Below, in pieces: positions 1 to 7,660 of a stretch of DNA of 59,169 bases (its first letter is position 1; each line of letters opens with the position of its first letter). The DNA lies in contig CAYVTA010000004.1 of NCBI GenBank assembly GCA_964454355.1, positions 1 through 59,169 of the forward strand, read 5' to 3'. This stretch comes from UBA1081 sp964454355 (GTDB lineage Bacteria; Bacillota; Clostridia; Oscillospirales; Acutalibacteraceae). The notes below the pieces were generated by a model, which did no database searches, was not told the origin of the DNA, and was given only the letters and a program-made list of their open reading frames with translations. Both the position numbers and the translations under genes were made by a program.

Positions 1-2
1 CA

Positions 3-176
3 ATCGGAATGCTTATCAATATGGTTTTATCCAATATTTTGGGCGACGAAGCAATTGGTATGATTTGTTTGGCCACCATTGTTCCCGGAATGATTATCGG
101 TATTATCATTCTTATGCTCAAGGCAAAGGAAACCCGAGGAGTAAATCTTGAGGAAATCGAGGAAAGTAATGAATAA
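3..176 (+). CDS. MFS-type transporter, C-terminal end (partial)
   Basis: An open frame enters from the left edge and stops with TAA at 174-176, giving 57 residues. It holds one strongly hydrophobic membrane segment (LATIVPGMIIGIIILML) followed by a charged cytosolic tail with KETRGVNLEEIE. That tail pattern is typical of the end of major facilitator superfamily sugar and drug transporters. The substrate cannot be told from this fragment. No terminator is visible directly after the stop; the next 450 bases hold a decayed gene. Confidence 0.7.
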   Translation: MGMLINMVLSNILGDEAIGMICLATIVPGMIIGIIILMLKAKETRGVNLEEIEESNE

Positions 177-205
177 TCCGAATATTATAATTTTAACCCG
201 AACAG

Positions 206-590
206 ATGTTTGTTGATGCTATATACGAGGAATTTTCACCTCTGTTTGAAAAAGCTGTGCGTTTGATGGAATATGCTCCAAGATTAATGCACAAAAGTGA
301 TTATAATAAGCATATAGAGATAAATACTCTTTCTTTATTGGATTACAGCGTAAGATAATACCGAACAAGGTATACATTGTAAAAACAAAGTAAAAATCCT
401 TAATGAAATGTGTTTGGCTTTGGGAATTTATGCTCGCAAAGTGTAGATAATGCCAAACTCATTATATGACGGTAATTGTCATGTTGTAAATGAAATTTGG
501 GGTACGCAATTAAATAAGTGCATAATGATTGATATTACAATTAACAGAAATTTGGTTGACGAAAACGGCAGTACTGCCCGACGTTTTTGA
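206..590 (+). pseudogene. Decayed transglutaminase-like protein
   Basis: No intact gene is present, but conserved protein sequence is readable in pieces. One frame (206-358) gives 50 residues ending LSLLDYSVR. The homologous reading then continues in another frame from about 360 with EQGIHCKNKVKILNEMCLA and GIYARKV, hits TAG at 444-446, and resumes in the same frame with MPNSLYDGNCHVVNEIW and a segment reading IMIDITINR. The order, a Cys region followed by CHVVNE and a late Asp, is the layout of transglutaminase-like (papain-fold) domains of clostridia. At least one frameshift, one nonsense codon and a truncated end show that it is dead. The family call is from motif memory. Confidence 0.55.
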
Positions 591-652
591 TTCCACAAAG
601 CGTAGATTGTAATTTAATAGTATGTATACAATCAAATCAAAGGTACTCAAAG

Positions 653-1147
653 TTAAAATGATACCTCTTTATCGTTCTTGATTATTTTCCACGCATTAAT
701 AAGTCTTTCCATGCTCCAACCTGCATTTGCCGGTGAGGTTGAAGGCAGACAAATTGCATCTTTGTTAATACTGTCACGAATATATTTATTATAATACTTT
801 TCGGCTGTTTTACCGTTAACAAATATTTGCTTTATGTCTGCGTTTTGGAGAATTATTGTCAAATCATTTGCGACAACATTTTTGATTGAACTGTCGGAAC
901 TGCCTGTAATATCACAAGATGCAATAACATCCCACAATGCGATATTATTTGCGTGTAAAAAGTTGCATTTTTCCTCTATAGTTACAGGTGTTTCTGTACC
1001 CATAACTACGGAAATAACTTTCCAAAATCTGTTTTGTGGGTGACCATAGAAAAACATCTGTTTCCGGGATTTCACTGATGGAAAACTGCCAAGAATCAGA
1101 ACTTTAGAGTTTTTGTCATATAAAGGTGGAAACGGATGTCGAAGCAT
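653..1147 (-). CDS. Hypoxanthine-DNA glycosylase (DNA-deoxyinosine glycosylase, UDG superfamily)
   Basis: The protein removes deaminated purines (hypoxanthine) from DNA as the first step of base excision repair. Visible motifs are GSFPS near residue 20, the following YGHPQNRFW stretch, and PSTSPANA near residue 135, which together mark the HDG family of the uracil-DNA glycosylase fold. At 164 residues it has the usual family length. I chose the ATG at 1147 because GAGGG lies 8 bases upstream; the longer frame to 1204 has no ribosome binding site and would overlap a remnant upstream. A family-1 uracil-DNA glycosylase lies 6 kb away, so the organism carries two distinct deamination-repair enzymes here. 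Confidence 0.85.
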   Translation of the reverse strand: MLRHPFPPLYDKNSKVLILGSFPSVKSRKQMFFYGHPQNRFWKVISVVMGTETPVTIEEKCNFLHANNIALWDVIASCDITGSSDSSIKNVVANDLTIILQNADIKQIFVNGKTAEKYYNKYIRDSINKDAICLPSTSPANAGWSMERLINAWKIIKNDKEVSF

Positions 1148-1175
1148 AATTATTTCCCTCATTCTACTGTTACTA

Positions 1176-1373
1176 TTATGTTTTAGGAATTGATACTGTA
1201 GCATAATGTGAGTTTAAAACATTTGAATACATTTCACCTGTTTTAATGATATTCGTAAGCTTTTTTATTTCATCTTTTGAAATGATGTCAGAAAAAACAG
1301 ATTTCCTATAAGCAAGTGTTTTCTCGTTACTGATTTTTGCTTTTCTTATCGAAAAGTTCGTTATGATTACCGC
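1176..1373 (-). pseudogene. Possible gene remnant, unknown family
   Basis: An open stretch of 65 codons on the minus strand has coding-like composition (it includes TLAYRKSVFSDIISKDEIKK and ends HYATVSIPKT), but no start codon with a ribosome binding site. It is closed upstream by a TAA, where a neighbouring frame carries more protein-like sequence. I do not recognise the family. It may be the 3' part of a frameshifted gene that once preceded the glycosylase; its stop lies 28 bases before that gene's start. The rest of the 1148-1580 gap holds only the trxA promoter. Confidence 0.3.
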
Positions 1374-1505
1374 TTAAATTTTGCAATACATTTTATTTAA
1401 ATTTGGAATAAAAACGAGCTTTTTGTGAAGTGCGATTGCACTTTCATTCATTGTTAGCATTTTAAATTTTTATAAAGAAAAATATTTATACTAAATTTTT
1501 CGTTT

Positions 1506-1547
1506 TGTGATTTTGTCACAGAAATTCTTTTTTTGTTTGGGTATAAT
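1506..1547 (+). promoter_or_regulatory. trxA promoter with Crp/Fnr-type operator
   Basis: The perfect inverted repeat TGTGA-TTTTG-TCACA spans 1506-1520 and a consensus -10 TATAAT lies at 1542-1547. With transcription starting about 7 bases after the -10, the operator centre (1513) falls near -41, the class II activator position of Crp/Fnr proteins. There is no good -35 hexamer, as expected for an activated promoter. The Crp/Fnr gene at 1878-2552 is the obvious candidate binder. Confidence 0.7.
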
Positions 1548-1580
1548 AAAAATACAGAATAAAGAAAGGAAGTAAAAAAT

Positions 1581-1889
1581 ATGTCAGTACTTAGTATAAA
1601 TAAAAATAATTTTGATCAAATTGAAAACAGTGAAAAAGTTGTCCTGCTTGACTTCTATGCTGATTGGTGCGGTCCATGTCGTATGGTTTCACCTATCGTG
1701 GATGAAATTGCTGATGAAAATCCTCAGATTGTCGTAGGAAAGATCAATGTGGATAATGAACCGGAACTTGCCGAAGCTTTTGGTGTAGCAAGTATTCCTA
1801 TGTTAGTGGTAATTAAAGACGGTAAGGTAGTGAGTCAATCGGTTGGAGCAAGACCTAAAGCACAGATTCTTTCAATGTTAGAGTGCTAA
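1581..1889 (+). CDS. trxA: Thioredoxin
   Basis: A 102-residue thioredoxin, the cytosolic dithiol carrier that reduces protein disulfides. The active site WCGPC places the redox cysteines at C30 and C33, and the cis-proline loop (ASIPML) is present near residue 74. Length is normal for the family. The start has GAAAGGAAG upstream. It is transcribed alone from its own promoter with an operator at 1506-1520. Its last 12 bases overlap the convergent Crp/Fnr regulator gene. The thioredoxin reductase that recharges it is encoded 860 bases downstream. Confidence 0.97.
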   Translation: MSVLSINKNNFDQIENSEKVVLLDFYADWCGPCRMVSPIVDEIADENPQIVVGKINVDNEPELAEAFGVASIPMLVVIKDGKVVSQSVGARPKAQILSMLEC

Positions 1890-2552
1890 ATCACGCAAGC
1901 GTTTCTTATCTATAATTTTTATGCCTTTGCGTGAAGCCTCGACGATGCCCTCACTTGAAAAGTATTTTAACATTCTGGAAACGACCTCACGGGCAGATCC
2001 AATATATTTGGCAATTTGCTCGTGAGTCAGCATAATGATATCTGAACCCACACGTGCTGATTCATCCATAAGAAAAATAGCAAGACGTTTATCCATGCTC
2101 ATGAAAAGAATTTGTTGCATGACCCACATTACATCGGAAAAACGAGCGACGGCAGTTTCCAATGAAAAAATTTTCACATCAGGATTTTTTTCGGACACTT
2201 TAGCAAAAGCCTGTCCGTTGATAATGTAGCATTCGCTGTCTTCCTCAGCATCAATGAAAATATCGAAAGTTATAGTTTTCAGCACACATGAAGCTGACAG
2301 CATACACATATCTCCTTTATGCAGGCGATAGAGTGTGATATCTTTTCCTTCTTCAGACATAATATATACACGAAGACAGCCCGATCGAACGAAAAATACC
2401 CCTGAACATTCAGAACTGTCATGCACAGTGGTGCCTTTGAGATATGTTGTAGCAACTGAATGCAGACAAAGATAGTCCTGTTCATCTGCGACGAGCTTAT
2501 CCCAAAAAGGAAGCATCTCTTTATATGTGGATTCAAACATAGTTTGTATCAT
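1878..2552 (-). CDS. Crp/Fnr family transcriptional regulator
   Basis: A 224-residue regulator with an N-terminal cyclic-nucleotide-binding-type beta barrel (about residues 15-130), a long dimer helix, and a C-terminal winged helix (LTHEQIAKYIGSAREVVSRM). The recognition helix reads REVVSR, keeping the Arg, Glu and Arg that contact TGTGA half-sites in E. coli CRP. A TGTGA-N5-TCACA site sits before trxA. No N-terminal four-cysteine iron-sulfur signature like that of Fnr is present, so the signal is unknown. The start at 2552 has AAGGAG 8 bases upstream. It is encoded between trxA and trxB-dfx, implying redox or oxygen control of these genes; that role is inference. Confidence 0.9.
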   Translation of the reverse strand: MIQTMFESTYKEMLPFWDKLVADEQDYLCLHSVATTYLKGTTVHDSSECSGVFFVRSGCLRVYIMSEEGKDITLYRLHKGDMCMLSASCVLKTITFDIFIDAEEDSECYIINGQAFAKVSEKNPDVKIFSLETAVARFSDVMWVMQQILFMSMDKRLAIFLMDESARVGSDIIMLTHEQIAKYIGSAREVVSRMLKYFSSEGIVEASRKGIKIIDKKRLRDLAL

Positions 2553-2596
2553 TATATTAAACTCCTTATATAAATCAAACTCTTATCACTTATAGA

Positions 2597-2625
2597 ATTG
2601 TACCATATTTTACGTCGACTTTCAA
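2597..2625 (-). promoter_or_regulatory. Sigma-A promoter of the Crp/Fnr gene
   Basis: On the minus strand TTGAAA (2620-2625) and TACAAT (2597-2602) are separated by exactly 17 bases and lie about 45 bases upstream of the regulator start. Confidence 0.55.
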
Positions 2626-2681
2626 TAAATTTATTCGTATAATGAAACTTATGAAATAATATACGATGTTTTTTTCGGTAA

Positions 2682-2710
2682 TTGTGACACAGTAGTGGTT
2701 GATTTATTAT
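2682..2710 (+). promoter_or_regulatory. trxB-dfx promoter with TGTG-A-CACA palindrome
   Basis: TTGTGA (2682-2687) and TATTAT (2705-2710) are spaced by 17 bases. The -35 overlaps a short palindrome TGTGACACA (2683-2691), related to but more compact than the trxA operator. If the regulator binds here it would cover the -35, which suggests repression or competition rather than class II activation. Confidence 0.4.
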
Positions 2711-2752
2711 TAATGATGTTAGCTTTAACAAAAAACAACCGGGAGGTGCAAA

Positions 2753-3706
2753 ATGGAGCACATTTATGATATGATTATAATTGGTGGAGGTCCTGCTGGT
2801 TATACAGCCGCTTTATATGCTGCTCGTGCAGGTCTTGATACGTTATTGTTTGAGAGAATGGCGGCGGGCGGACAGATGTCTTTAACAGGAGAAATTGATA
2901 ACTATCCGGGATTTGAGGATGGTATTGACGGTTTTACTCTTGGCATAAAGATGCAAAAAGGAGCCGAACGTTTTGGTGCTCGCACAGAATATAGTGAAGT
3001 AACAGGTGTTGATTTTTCTGGGCAAATAAAGATAGTCAAAACAATAATCGGGAGTTTTTATGCAAGTACCGTTGTTATCTCTACCGGTGCTGACCCACGT
3101 GAACTTGGTATAAAAAATGATAAAAAGCTGACAGGAAAGGGAGTACATTACTGTGCTCATTGTGATGGAAGATTTTATAAAAATAAGACTGTAGTTGTTG
3201 TTGGAGGAGGAAATTCTGCTGCAGCTGATGCAATTTATCTTTCAAGACTTGCAAAAAAAGTTTATATTGTACATCGCAGGGATACTCTCAGAGCTACAAA
3301 GATTTATCACGAATCACTTATGAACGCTGAGAATGTGGAGTTTTTATGGAACAGCACTGTCGAAGATCTTGTTGGAGAGGACAAATTGAAAGGAGTGAAA
3401 ATTAAGAATGTTAATAATGATTGTGTTGAAGAACTTTCATGCGATGGCATTTTTATCAGTATAGGAAGAAAGCCGGCAACAGATTTTTTGAAGGATATGG
3501 TGCAACTTGATGAAAACGGTTTTATTTTTGCAGATGAATCAACAAGAACAAATGTGGAAGGTGTTTATGCAGCAGGTGATGTTCGAACAAAAGCACTCCG
3601 TCAAGTTGTGACTGCTGTATCTGACGGCGCTGTTGCTGTTCATTATGCAGAAGAATATTTGTCGTGCAAAAAATCTGAAAAGATTGAAAATAAAGAAATA
3701 TTGTAG
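2753..3706 (+). CDS. trxB: Thioredoxin-disulfide reductase
   Basis: A 317-residue flavoprotein that uses NADPH to reduce thioredoxin. The N-terminal FAD fold carries GGGPAGYTAALYAARAG (residues 11-27), the redox pair is C134-A-H-C137 within HYCAHCDGR, the pyridine nucleotide fold has VVGGGNSAAADA, and the C-terminal FAD motif EGVYAAGDVR is intact. Histidine replaces the more common Thr or Val between the cysteines. GGGAGG precedes the start. It is followed after 34 bases by desulfoferrodoxin, probably on the same transcript, and is the partner for trxA upstream. Confidence 0.97.
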   Translation: MEHIYDMIIIGGGPAGYTAALYAARAGLDTLLFERMAAGGQMSLTGEIDNYPGFEDGIDGFTLGIKMQKGAERFGARTEYSEVTGVDFSGQIKIVKTIIGSFYASTVVISTGADPRELGIKNDKKLTGKGVHYCAHCDGRFYKNKTVVVVGGGNSAAADAIYLSRLAKKVYIVHRRDTLRATKIYHESLMNAENVEFLWNSTVEDLVGEDKLKGVKIKNVNNDCVEELSCDGIFISIGRKPATDFLKDMVQLDENGFIFADESTRTNVEGVYAAGDVRTKALRQVVTAVSDGAVAVHYAEEYLSCKKSEKIENKEIL

Positions 3707-3740
3707 TTTTATAATAAAATAATTAAAGGGGAAAATATTT

Positions 3741-4121
3741 ATGTGTGAAACAAGATTTTTTATTTGTGAGCATTGCGGTAATCAGATTGGAATGATTCAT
3801 GATGCGGGAGTTCCCATGATGTGTTGCGGTCAGAAAATGACGATGCTTGAACCAGGAACAGTGGATGCAAGCCATGAGAAGCATATTCCTGTCGTAACGG
3901 TTGAAGGAAAATCTGTTAAGGTAGTTGTTGGTTCGGTTGAGCATCCTATGGCTGAGGATCACAGTATTATTTGGGTATATCTGCAGACTGATAATGGCGG
4001 TCAGCGTAAGTGTCTTGAAGTTGGCAAATTACCTGAAGTAACATTTGCTCTTACTGAAGAAAAACCTGTTGCTGTATATGCATATTGCAATCTTCACGGT
4101 CTCTGGAAAGCAGATATTTAA
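3741..4121 (+). CDS. dfx: Desulfoferrodoxin (superoxide reductase)
   Basis: A 126-residue superoxide reductase, which converts superoxide to hydrogen peroxide without releasing oxygen, the typical defence of strict anaerobes. The N-terminal desulforedoxin-like domain binds iron through C9, C12, C28 and C29. The catalytic mononuclear iron site has H48, H68, H74, C116 and H119, with the EKH loop at residues 46-48. It is the two-centre class. AAAGGGG precedes the start. Co-transcription with trxB links superoxide disposal to the thioredoxin system; a hairpin terminator follows. Confidence 0.95.
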   Translation: MCETRFFICEHCGNQIGMIHDAGVPMMCCGQKMTMLEPGTVDASHEKHIPVVTVEGKSVKVVVGSVEHPMAEDHSIIWVYLQTDNGGQRKCLEVGKLPEVTFALTEEKPVAVYAYCNLHGLWKADI

Positions 4122-4133
4122 TGATTTGATGAA

Positions 4134-4169
4134 AAATAAGCCATCTTCGTAGTTGAAGGTGGCTTATTT
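4134..4169. terminator. Bidirectional terminator hairpin between dfx and the GH3 gene
   Basis: A 15-bp stem, AAATAAGCCATCTTC with GAAGGTGGCTTATTT (G-T pairs allowed), closes a 6-base loop. The minus-strand side ends in a run of five U, so it fits best as the terminator of the glycosidase, and the plus side can stop trxB-dfx. Confidence 0.75.
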
Positions 4170-4189
4170 AAGTATGTAATAATATGAAA

Positions 4190-6568
4190 TTACTGTGCAA
4201 GCTTCATTGTCATTTCAAGTATGCGTTTTACACAAACTTCCAGATCTGCCCTTGTAAGTTCACCGGTCTCATAAGCTTTTTTTAGTTCTTCGGGATATCC
4301 TACAGGCATCTTCATATCGTTGCCTGCCTTGACCTCTTTCACGGGGTCATTCTTTACACCCCAGTCGGTTTCAACCATTCCGTTGTATCCCCATTCGTCC
4401 CTGAGAATGCCGGTAAGGAGTTCATAGCTTTCAGACGTATGTTGACCGTTTATGCGATTGTATGATGACATTACTGTCCAAGGTTTTCCTTCCTTAACTG
4501 CAATTTCAAAGCCTTTTAAGTAAATTTCACGTAAGGCACGTTCTGAAATTCTTGCATCTATATCATAACGGTTTGCTTCCTTGCTGTTACAAGCAAAGTG
4601 CTTTATTGATACAGCCACTTTCTGTGACTGAACACCTCTTGTGGATGCTGCAGCTGATTTTCCTGCGACTAAAGGATCCTCGGAGTAATATTCAAAGTTT
4701 CTTCCACAAAGAGGATCTCTGTGTATATTCAGAGCAGGGGCAAGCCAAATTCCCAGATTATTTTCTCTGATTTCAGCACCGCCGGCGGCACCCACAGCAT
4801 AAATTATATCAGGGTTCCATGAACAGGCGAGGAGAGTTGCACAGGGCCATGCTGTAGTTGGAATACCTGTTTCTGTATCAAGTCTTAGACCTGCAGGGCC
4901 GTCTGCAGTAGGAATAGCAGGGACACCGAGTCTTTGAAGACCTCCGAAACATCCGGTATTGCAGACACCGGTTTTTGGCTGACCGCCTACAAAATCTATA
5001 AGTTCGTCAATAGTGAACTGTGCAACAAATTCATCCATTGAGATTTCAGTGCCGACATTGTCGAATATAACGAGCTGCTCAGGTGCTTTTATTCCTGTTG
5101 ATTCGTTTATTCCATAAAGATGTATTTCTTCACCTGTGGGAAGCTTTTCAAAACTGCCGTCTGCAAGCATACGATTTTCAAGCTTAAAAGGTTTACACCA
5201 ATCCGAAAGCTGCTCAATAACTCTATTTTCATTGACAATATATTTGTAGTCAAGCTTATCAGCACATCTGACACAAGTACCTAAATAAAATTTATATTCA
5301 CCTTTTTCAAGAACATAAGCCGATTTTTGAATTTTTCCTAAATCATCAAAGCTTGCCATATCGTTAATACTAAATGACAGTGCCAATGTCTCAGATTCAC
5401 CGGGATTAAGAAGTTTAGTTTTCTTAAATGCGGCTAATTCTCTTGCCGGTTTTCCCATTTTTCCCTGCGGGGCACTGTAATACAGCTGCACTACTTCTTT
5501 GCCGGGAAAATTACCTGTATTTTTCACATTAACAACAGCTACGATATTTTCTTCGCTTTCACAACATACTTTACCGCTGAGTTCAAATGTTGTATAAGAA
5601 AGACCGAAGCCGAATGGATAACGTACATGCTCTTTTGCTCCGGGGATGGTTTCAAAGTAACGGTAACCCACATAAATATCATCGGAGTAATCAATAAACT
5701 GAAAGCTTTCCCAAAAATCTTCTTTACAGGGGAAGTAATCATAGGATTTTGCGATTGTATCAACCATTTTACCCGAAGGATTAACATCTCCGCAGAGAAT
5801 ATCGGCTATAGCTGCACCGCCTTCAATACCGCCCTGCCAGCTCATAAGAACGGCTGAAACATTTTCATTTTCTGCAAAATATTCGCAGTCGATCGTTGCA
5901 CCTGAATTGATGACAATTATAACCTTATTAAAAAGCTTGGTGCATATGTCAATAAGCTCTTTTTCTACGTCAGAAAGGTAATAATCACTGGGAATAGGTC
6001 TTCTGTCAACACCTTCAGCGGAAAATCTGCTGATAGTGATGATTGCAGTTTCAGCATTTTCAGATGCAGATTTAATAATCTCTGTGGGAACAGATGGCTC
6101 TTTAACATGCATACTTGCAAATGTCTCGTAAGTCATGTCATCACGTTTTGTGCAAAATTCCATTGCATTAACGATATCCCATGTTGCATTGATTTCTTCC
6201 TGTGTGGGAATATGTACACTTTCTTTCTTGACGTATTCTTTGTAGTAATCAATGAGAGGCATATAAACAGAAACCTTGCCTTCATTTTCTTTCATGCTTA
6301 AACCGTCAAATATATTGCGGATATAAGGTACATTAACATCTCCGCTGCCTCCGCCGCCTTTGATATATTCAATTGTTGCCTTTCCGAAAAGAGCAACCTT
6401 TTCCCCTTTTTTTAAAGGCAGGGCATTATTTTCATTTTTAAGCAGAACCATTCCCTCTGCAGCAGCTTCTCTTGAAAGTTGAGTATGTTTTTTTGATGCA
6501 GTAATGCATTTACCATCTTCACCAAGAGGAATGCAGGGCTGATATCTGAATCTTGCGTATTTATCCAT
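4190..6568 (-). CDS. Glycoside hydrolase family 3, domain-permuted (beta-glucosidase-like)
   Basis: A 792-residue cytosolic glycosidase; no signal peptide follows the chosen start. The domain order is reversed from classic GH3. The (alpha/beta)6 sandwich domain comes first (SREAAAEGMVLLKNENNALP near residue 25), a fibronectin-III-like domain follows, and the (beta/alpha)8 barrel is last with GPAGLRLD, APALNIHRDP, RNFEYYSEDP, KHFACN and the nucleophile Asp in VETDWG. This permuted order is known from some rumen Ruminococcus and Butyrivibrio beta-glucosidases. The ATG at 6568 is preceded by GGTGAT, and the 42 extra codons upstream lie in the promoter region. Substrate is likely oligosaccharides imported from plant or host glycans. 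Confidence 0.93.
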   Translation of the reverse strand: MDKYARFRYQPCIPLGEDGKCITASKKHTQLSREAAAEGMVLLKNENNALPLKKGEKVALFGKATIEYIKGGGGSGDVNVPYIRNIFDGLSMKENEGKVSVYMPLIDYYKEYVKKESVHIPTQEEINATWDIVNAMEFCTKRDDMTYETFASMHVKEPSVPTEIIKSASENAETAIITISRFSAEGVDRRPIPSDYYLSDVEKELIDICTKLFNKVIIVINSGATIDCEYFAENENVSAVLMSWQGGIEGGAAIADILCGDVNPSGKMVDTIAKSYDYFPCKEDFWESFQFIDYSDDIYVGYRYFETIPGAKEHVRYPFGFGLSYTTFELSGKVCCESEENIVAVVNVKNTGNFPGKEVVQLYYSAPQGKMGKPARELAAFKKTKLLNPGESETLALSFSINDMASFDDLGKIQKSAYVLEKGEYKFYLGTCVRCADKLDYKYIVNENRVIEQLSDWCKPFKLENRMLADGSFEKLPTGEEIHLYGINESTGIKAPEQLVIFDNVGTEISMDEFVAQFTIDELIDFVGGQPKTGVCNTGCFGGLQRLGVPAIPTADGPAGLRLDTETGIPTTAWPCATLLACSWNPDIIYAVGAAGGAEIRENNLGIWLAPALNIHRDPLCGRNFEYYSEDPLVAGKSAAASTRGVQSQKVAVSIKHFACNSKEANRYDIDARISERALREIYLKGFEIAVKEGKPWTVMSSYNRINGQHTSESYELLTGILRDEWGYNGMVETDWGVKNDPVKEVKAGNDMKMPVGYPEELKKAYETGELTRADLEVCVKRILEMTMKLAQ

Positions 6569-6599
6569 AAAATCACCGTCCGTGAAAAATGTTATGACA

Positions 6600-6628
6600 A
6601 TTATATAACACAATTTGTATTCAGTCAA
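6600..6628 (-). promoter_or_regulatory. Sigma-A promoter of the GH3 gene
   Basis: On the minus strand TTGACT (6623-6628) and TATAAT (6600-6605) are separated by 17 bases, 32 bases upstream of the chosen ATG. This supports the short start, because the longer frame begins upstream of the promoter. Confidence 0.7.
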
Positions 6629-6700
6629 GCACAAACAACATATTAAATATAATCTGTGTTTAAACGAAAAATTAGAACAAAAGAAAAAGGTCATGCTTTA

Positions 6701-6912
6701 CGCCGACTACCCGTAAGGCAGTATTTGTTGCTTAAACAAAATTCCCTGTATTTTCTGTTCTTACGAAACTGCGAAGCGCTTTAAAATATAAATTTTGGAT
6801 ACAAGAAAAGGCAAAAATTCCCGATAATGCTGACGCATATCGGGAATTTTTAACGCATTATTGTGCTAAAAGTTCATATTTTAAAGAAATACTTCCTTGC
6901 GGGTAGTCGGCG
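6701..6912. repeat. MITE-like element with long inverted terminal repeats
   Basis: A 26-base sequence starting CGCCGACTACCCG (6701-6726) is repeated in inverted orientation ending CGGGTAGTCGGCG (6887-6912) with two mismatches. Weaker similarity continues about 20 bases outward on both sides. Between them lie 160 non-coding bases including a strong hairpin. There is no transposase. The layout suggests a non-autonomous mobile element or dispersed repeat inserted between ung and the GH3 gene. The copy number elsewhere cannot be seen from here. Confidence 0.55.
6813..6851 (-). terminator. Strong hairpin inside the inverted-repeat element, likely ung terminator
   Basis: AAAAATTCCCGAT pairs with ATCGGGAATTTTT (13 bp), and a further ATGC-TGAC-GCAT stem-loop lies at the tip after a bulged A. 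The flanking A and T tracts allow it to terminate in both directions. It lies 80 bases past the ung stop. Confidence 0.7.
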
Positions 6913-6931
6913 AAGGACATAACCTTTATTT

Positions 6932-7597
6932 TTATTCTAATCGCCAATCTATTGCATTGTCACCCAAAAGGGCGTTTGCTTTAGAAAAATGTCTGCAACC
7001 GAAAAATCCGTTGTATGCTGAAAGCGGACTTGGATGTGCTGCCTCAAGTATATGATGATGAGTGTTTGTAATGAGACTTTTTTTATCTCTTGCAAATCTG
7101 CCCCAAAGCAGAAATACAATGGGTTCATCTCTTTCATTAAGTAATGATATGACTCTGTCCGTGAATATTTCCCAGCCAATACCTCTGTGACTGGCGGCTT
7201 GCCCGCCACGGACTGTTAATACTGAGTTTAATAATAACACGCCGTTTTCTGCCCATTTTGTAAGATCTCCGTTTTTTGGTATCGGATATCCTAAATCAGC
7301 ATGATATTCTTTATAAATGTTTACAAGAGACGGCGGCAGTTCAACGCCTTTCTGTACGGAAAATGAGAGTCCGTGTGCCTGATTAGGACCGTGATAAGGG
7401 TCCTGACCCAAAATTACTGCTTTAACGCTGTGATAATCAGTGATTTTCATTGCGTTGAAGATGTTATACATATTTGGATAAATAGGGTATGCGGGATTTC
7501 TGTATTCCGAGACAAGAAAATTATGAATTTTTCTGTAATATTCCTTTTCAAATTCTCCTTCAAGAAGGCAGTCCCAACTATTATCAAATTTAACCAT
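6932..7597 (-). CDS. ung: Uracil-DNA glycosylase, family 1
   Basis: A 221-residue enzyme that excises uracil from DNA. The water-activating motif GQDPYHG lies at residues 64-70 (catalytic Asp66), the pocket segment GLSFSV follows, and the leucine-loop motif HPSPLSAYNGFFG is near residue 187. Length is typical. GGAGATGATGAT precedes the ATG. It is a single-gene unit with its own promoter and a hairpin terminator 80 bases downstream. Confidence 0.97.
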   Translation of the reverse strand: MVKFDNSWDCLLEGEFEKEYYRKIHNFLVSEYRNPAYPIYPNMYNIFNAMKITDYHSVKAVILGQDPYHGPNQAHGLSFSVQKGVELPPSLVNIYKEYHADLGYPIPKNGDLTKWAENGVLLLNSVLTVRGGQAASHRGIGWEIFTDRVISLLNERDEPIVFLLWGRFARDKKSLITNTHHHILEAAHPSPLSAYNGFFGCRHFSKANALLGDNAIDWRLE

Positions 7598-7620
7598 ATC
7601 ATCATCTCCGATTTAAACAC

Positions 7621-7649
7621 ATTTTAACACAGAAAATTACAATATGCAA
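7621..7649 (-). promoter_or_regulatory. Sigma-A promoter of ung
   Basis: Minus-strand TTGCAT (7644-7649) and TAAAAT (7621-7626) are spaced by 17 bases, about 24 bases upstream of the ung start. Confidence 0.55.
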
Positions 7650-7660
7650 GCAAAAGACAA

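Noticed and set aside
1374..1463. A minus-strand stretch beginning MNESAIALHKKL that recalls the N-terminus of malic enzyme
   Set aside because: The match is only a dozen residues, the frame stops after about 28 codons, and nothing of the malic enzyme core follows.
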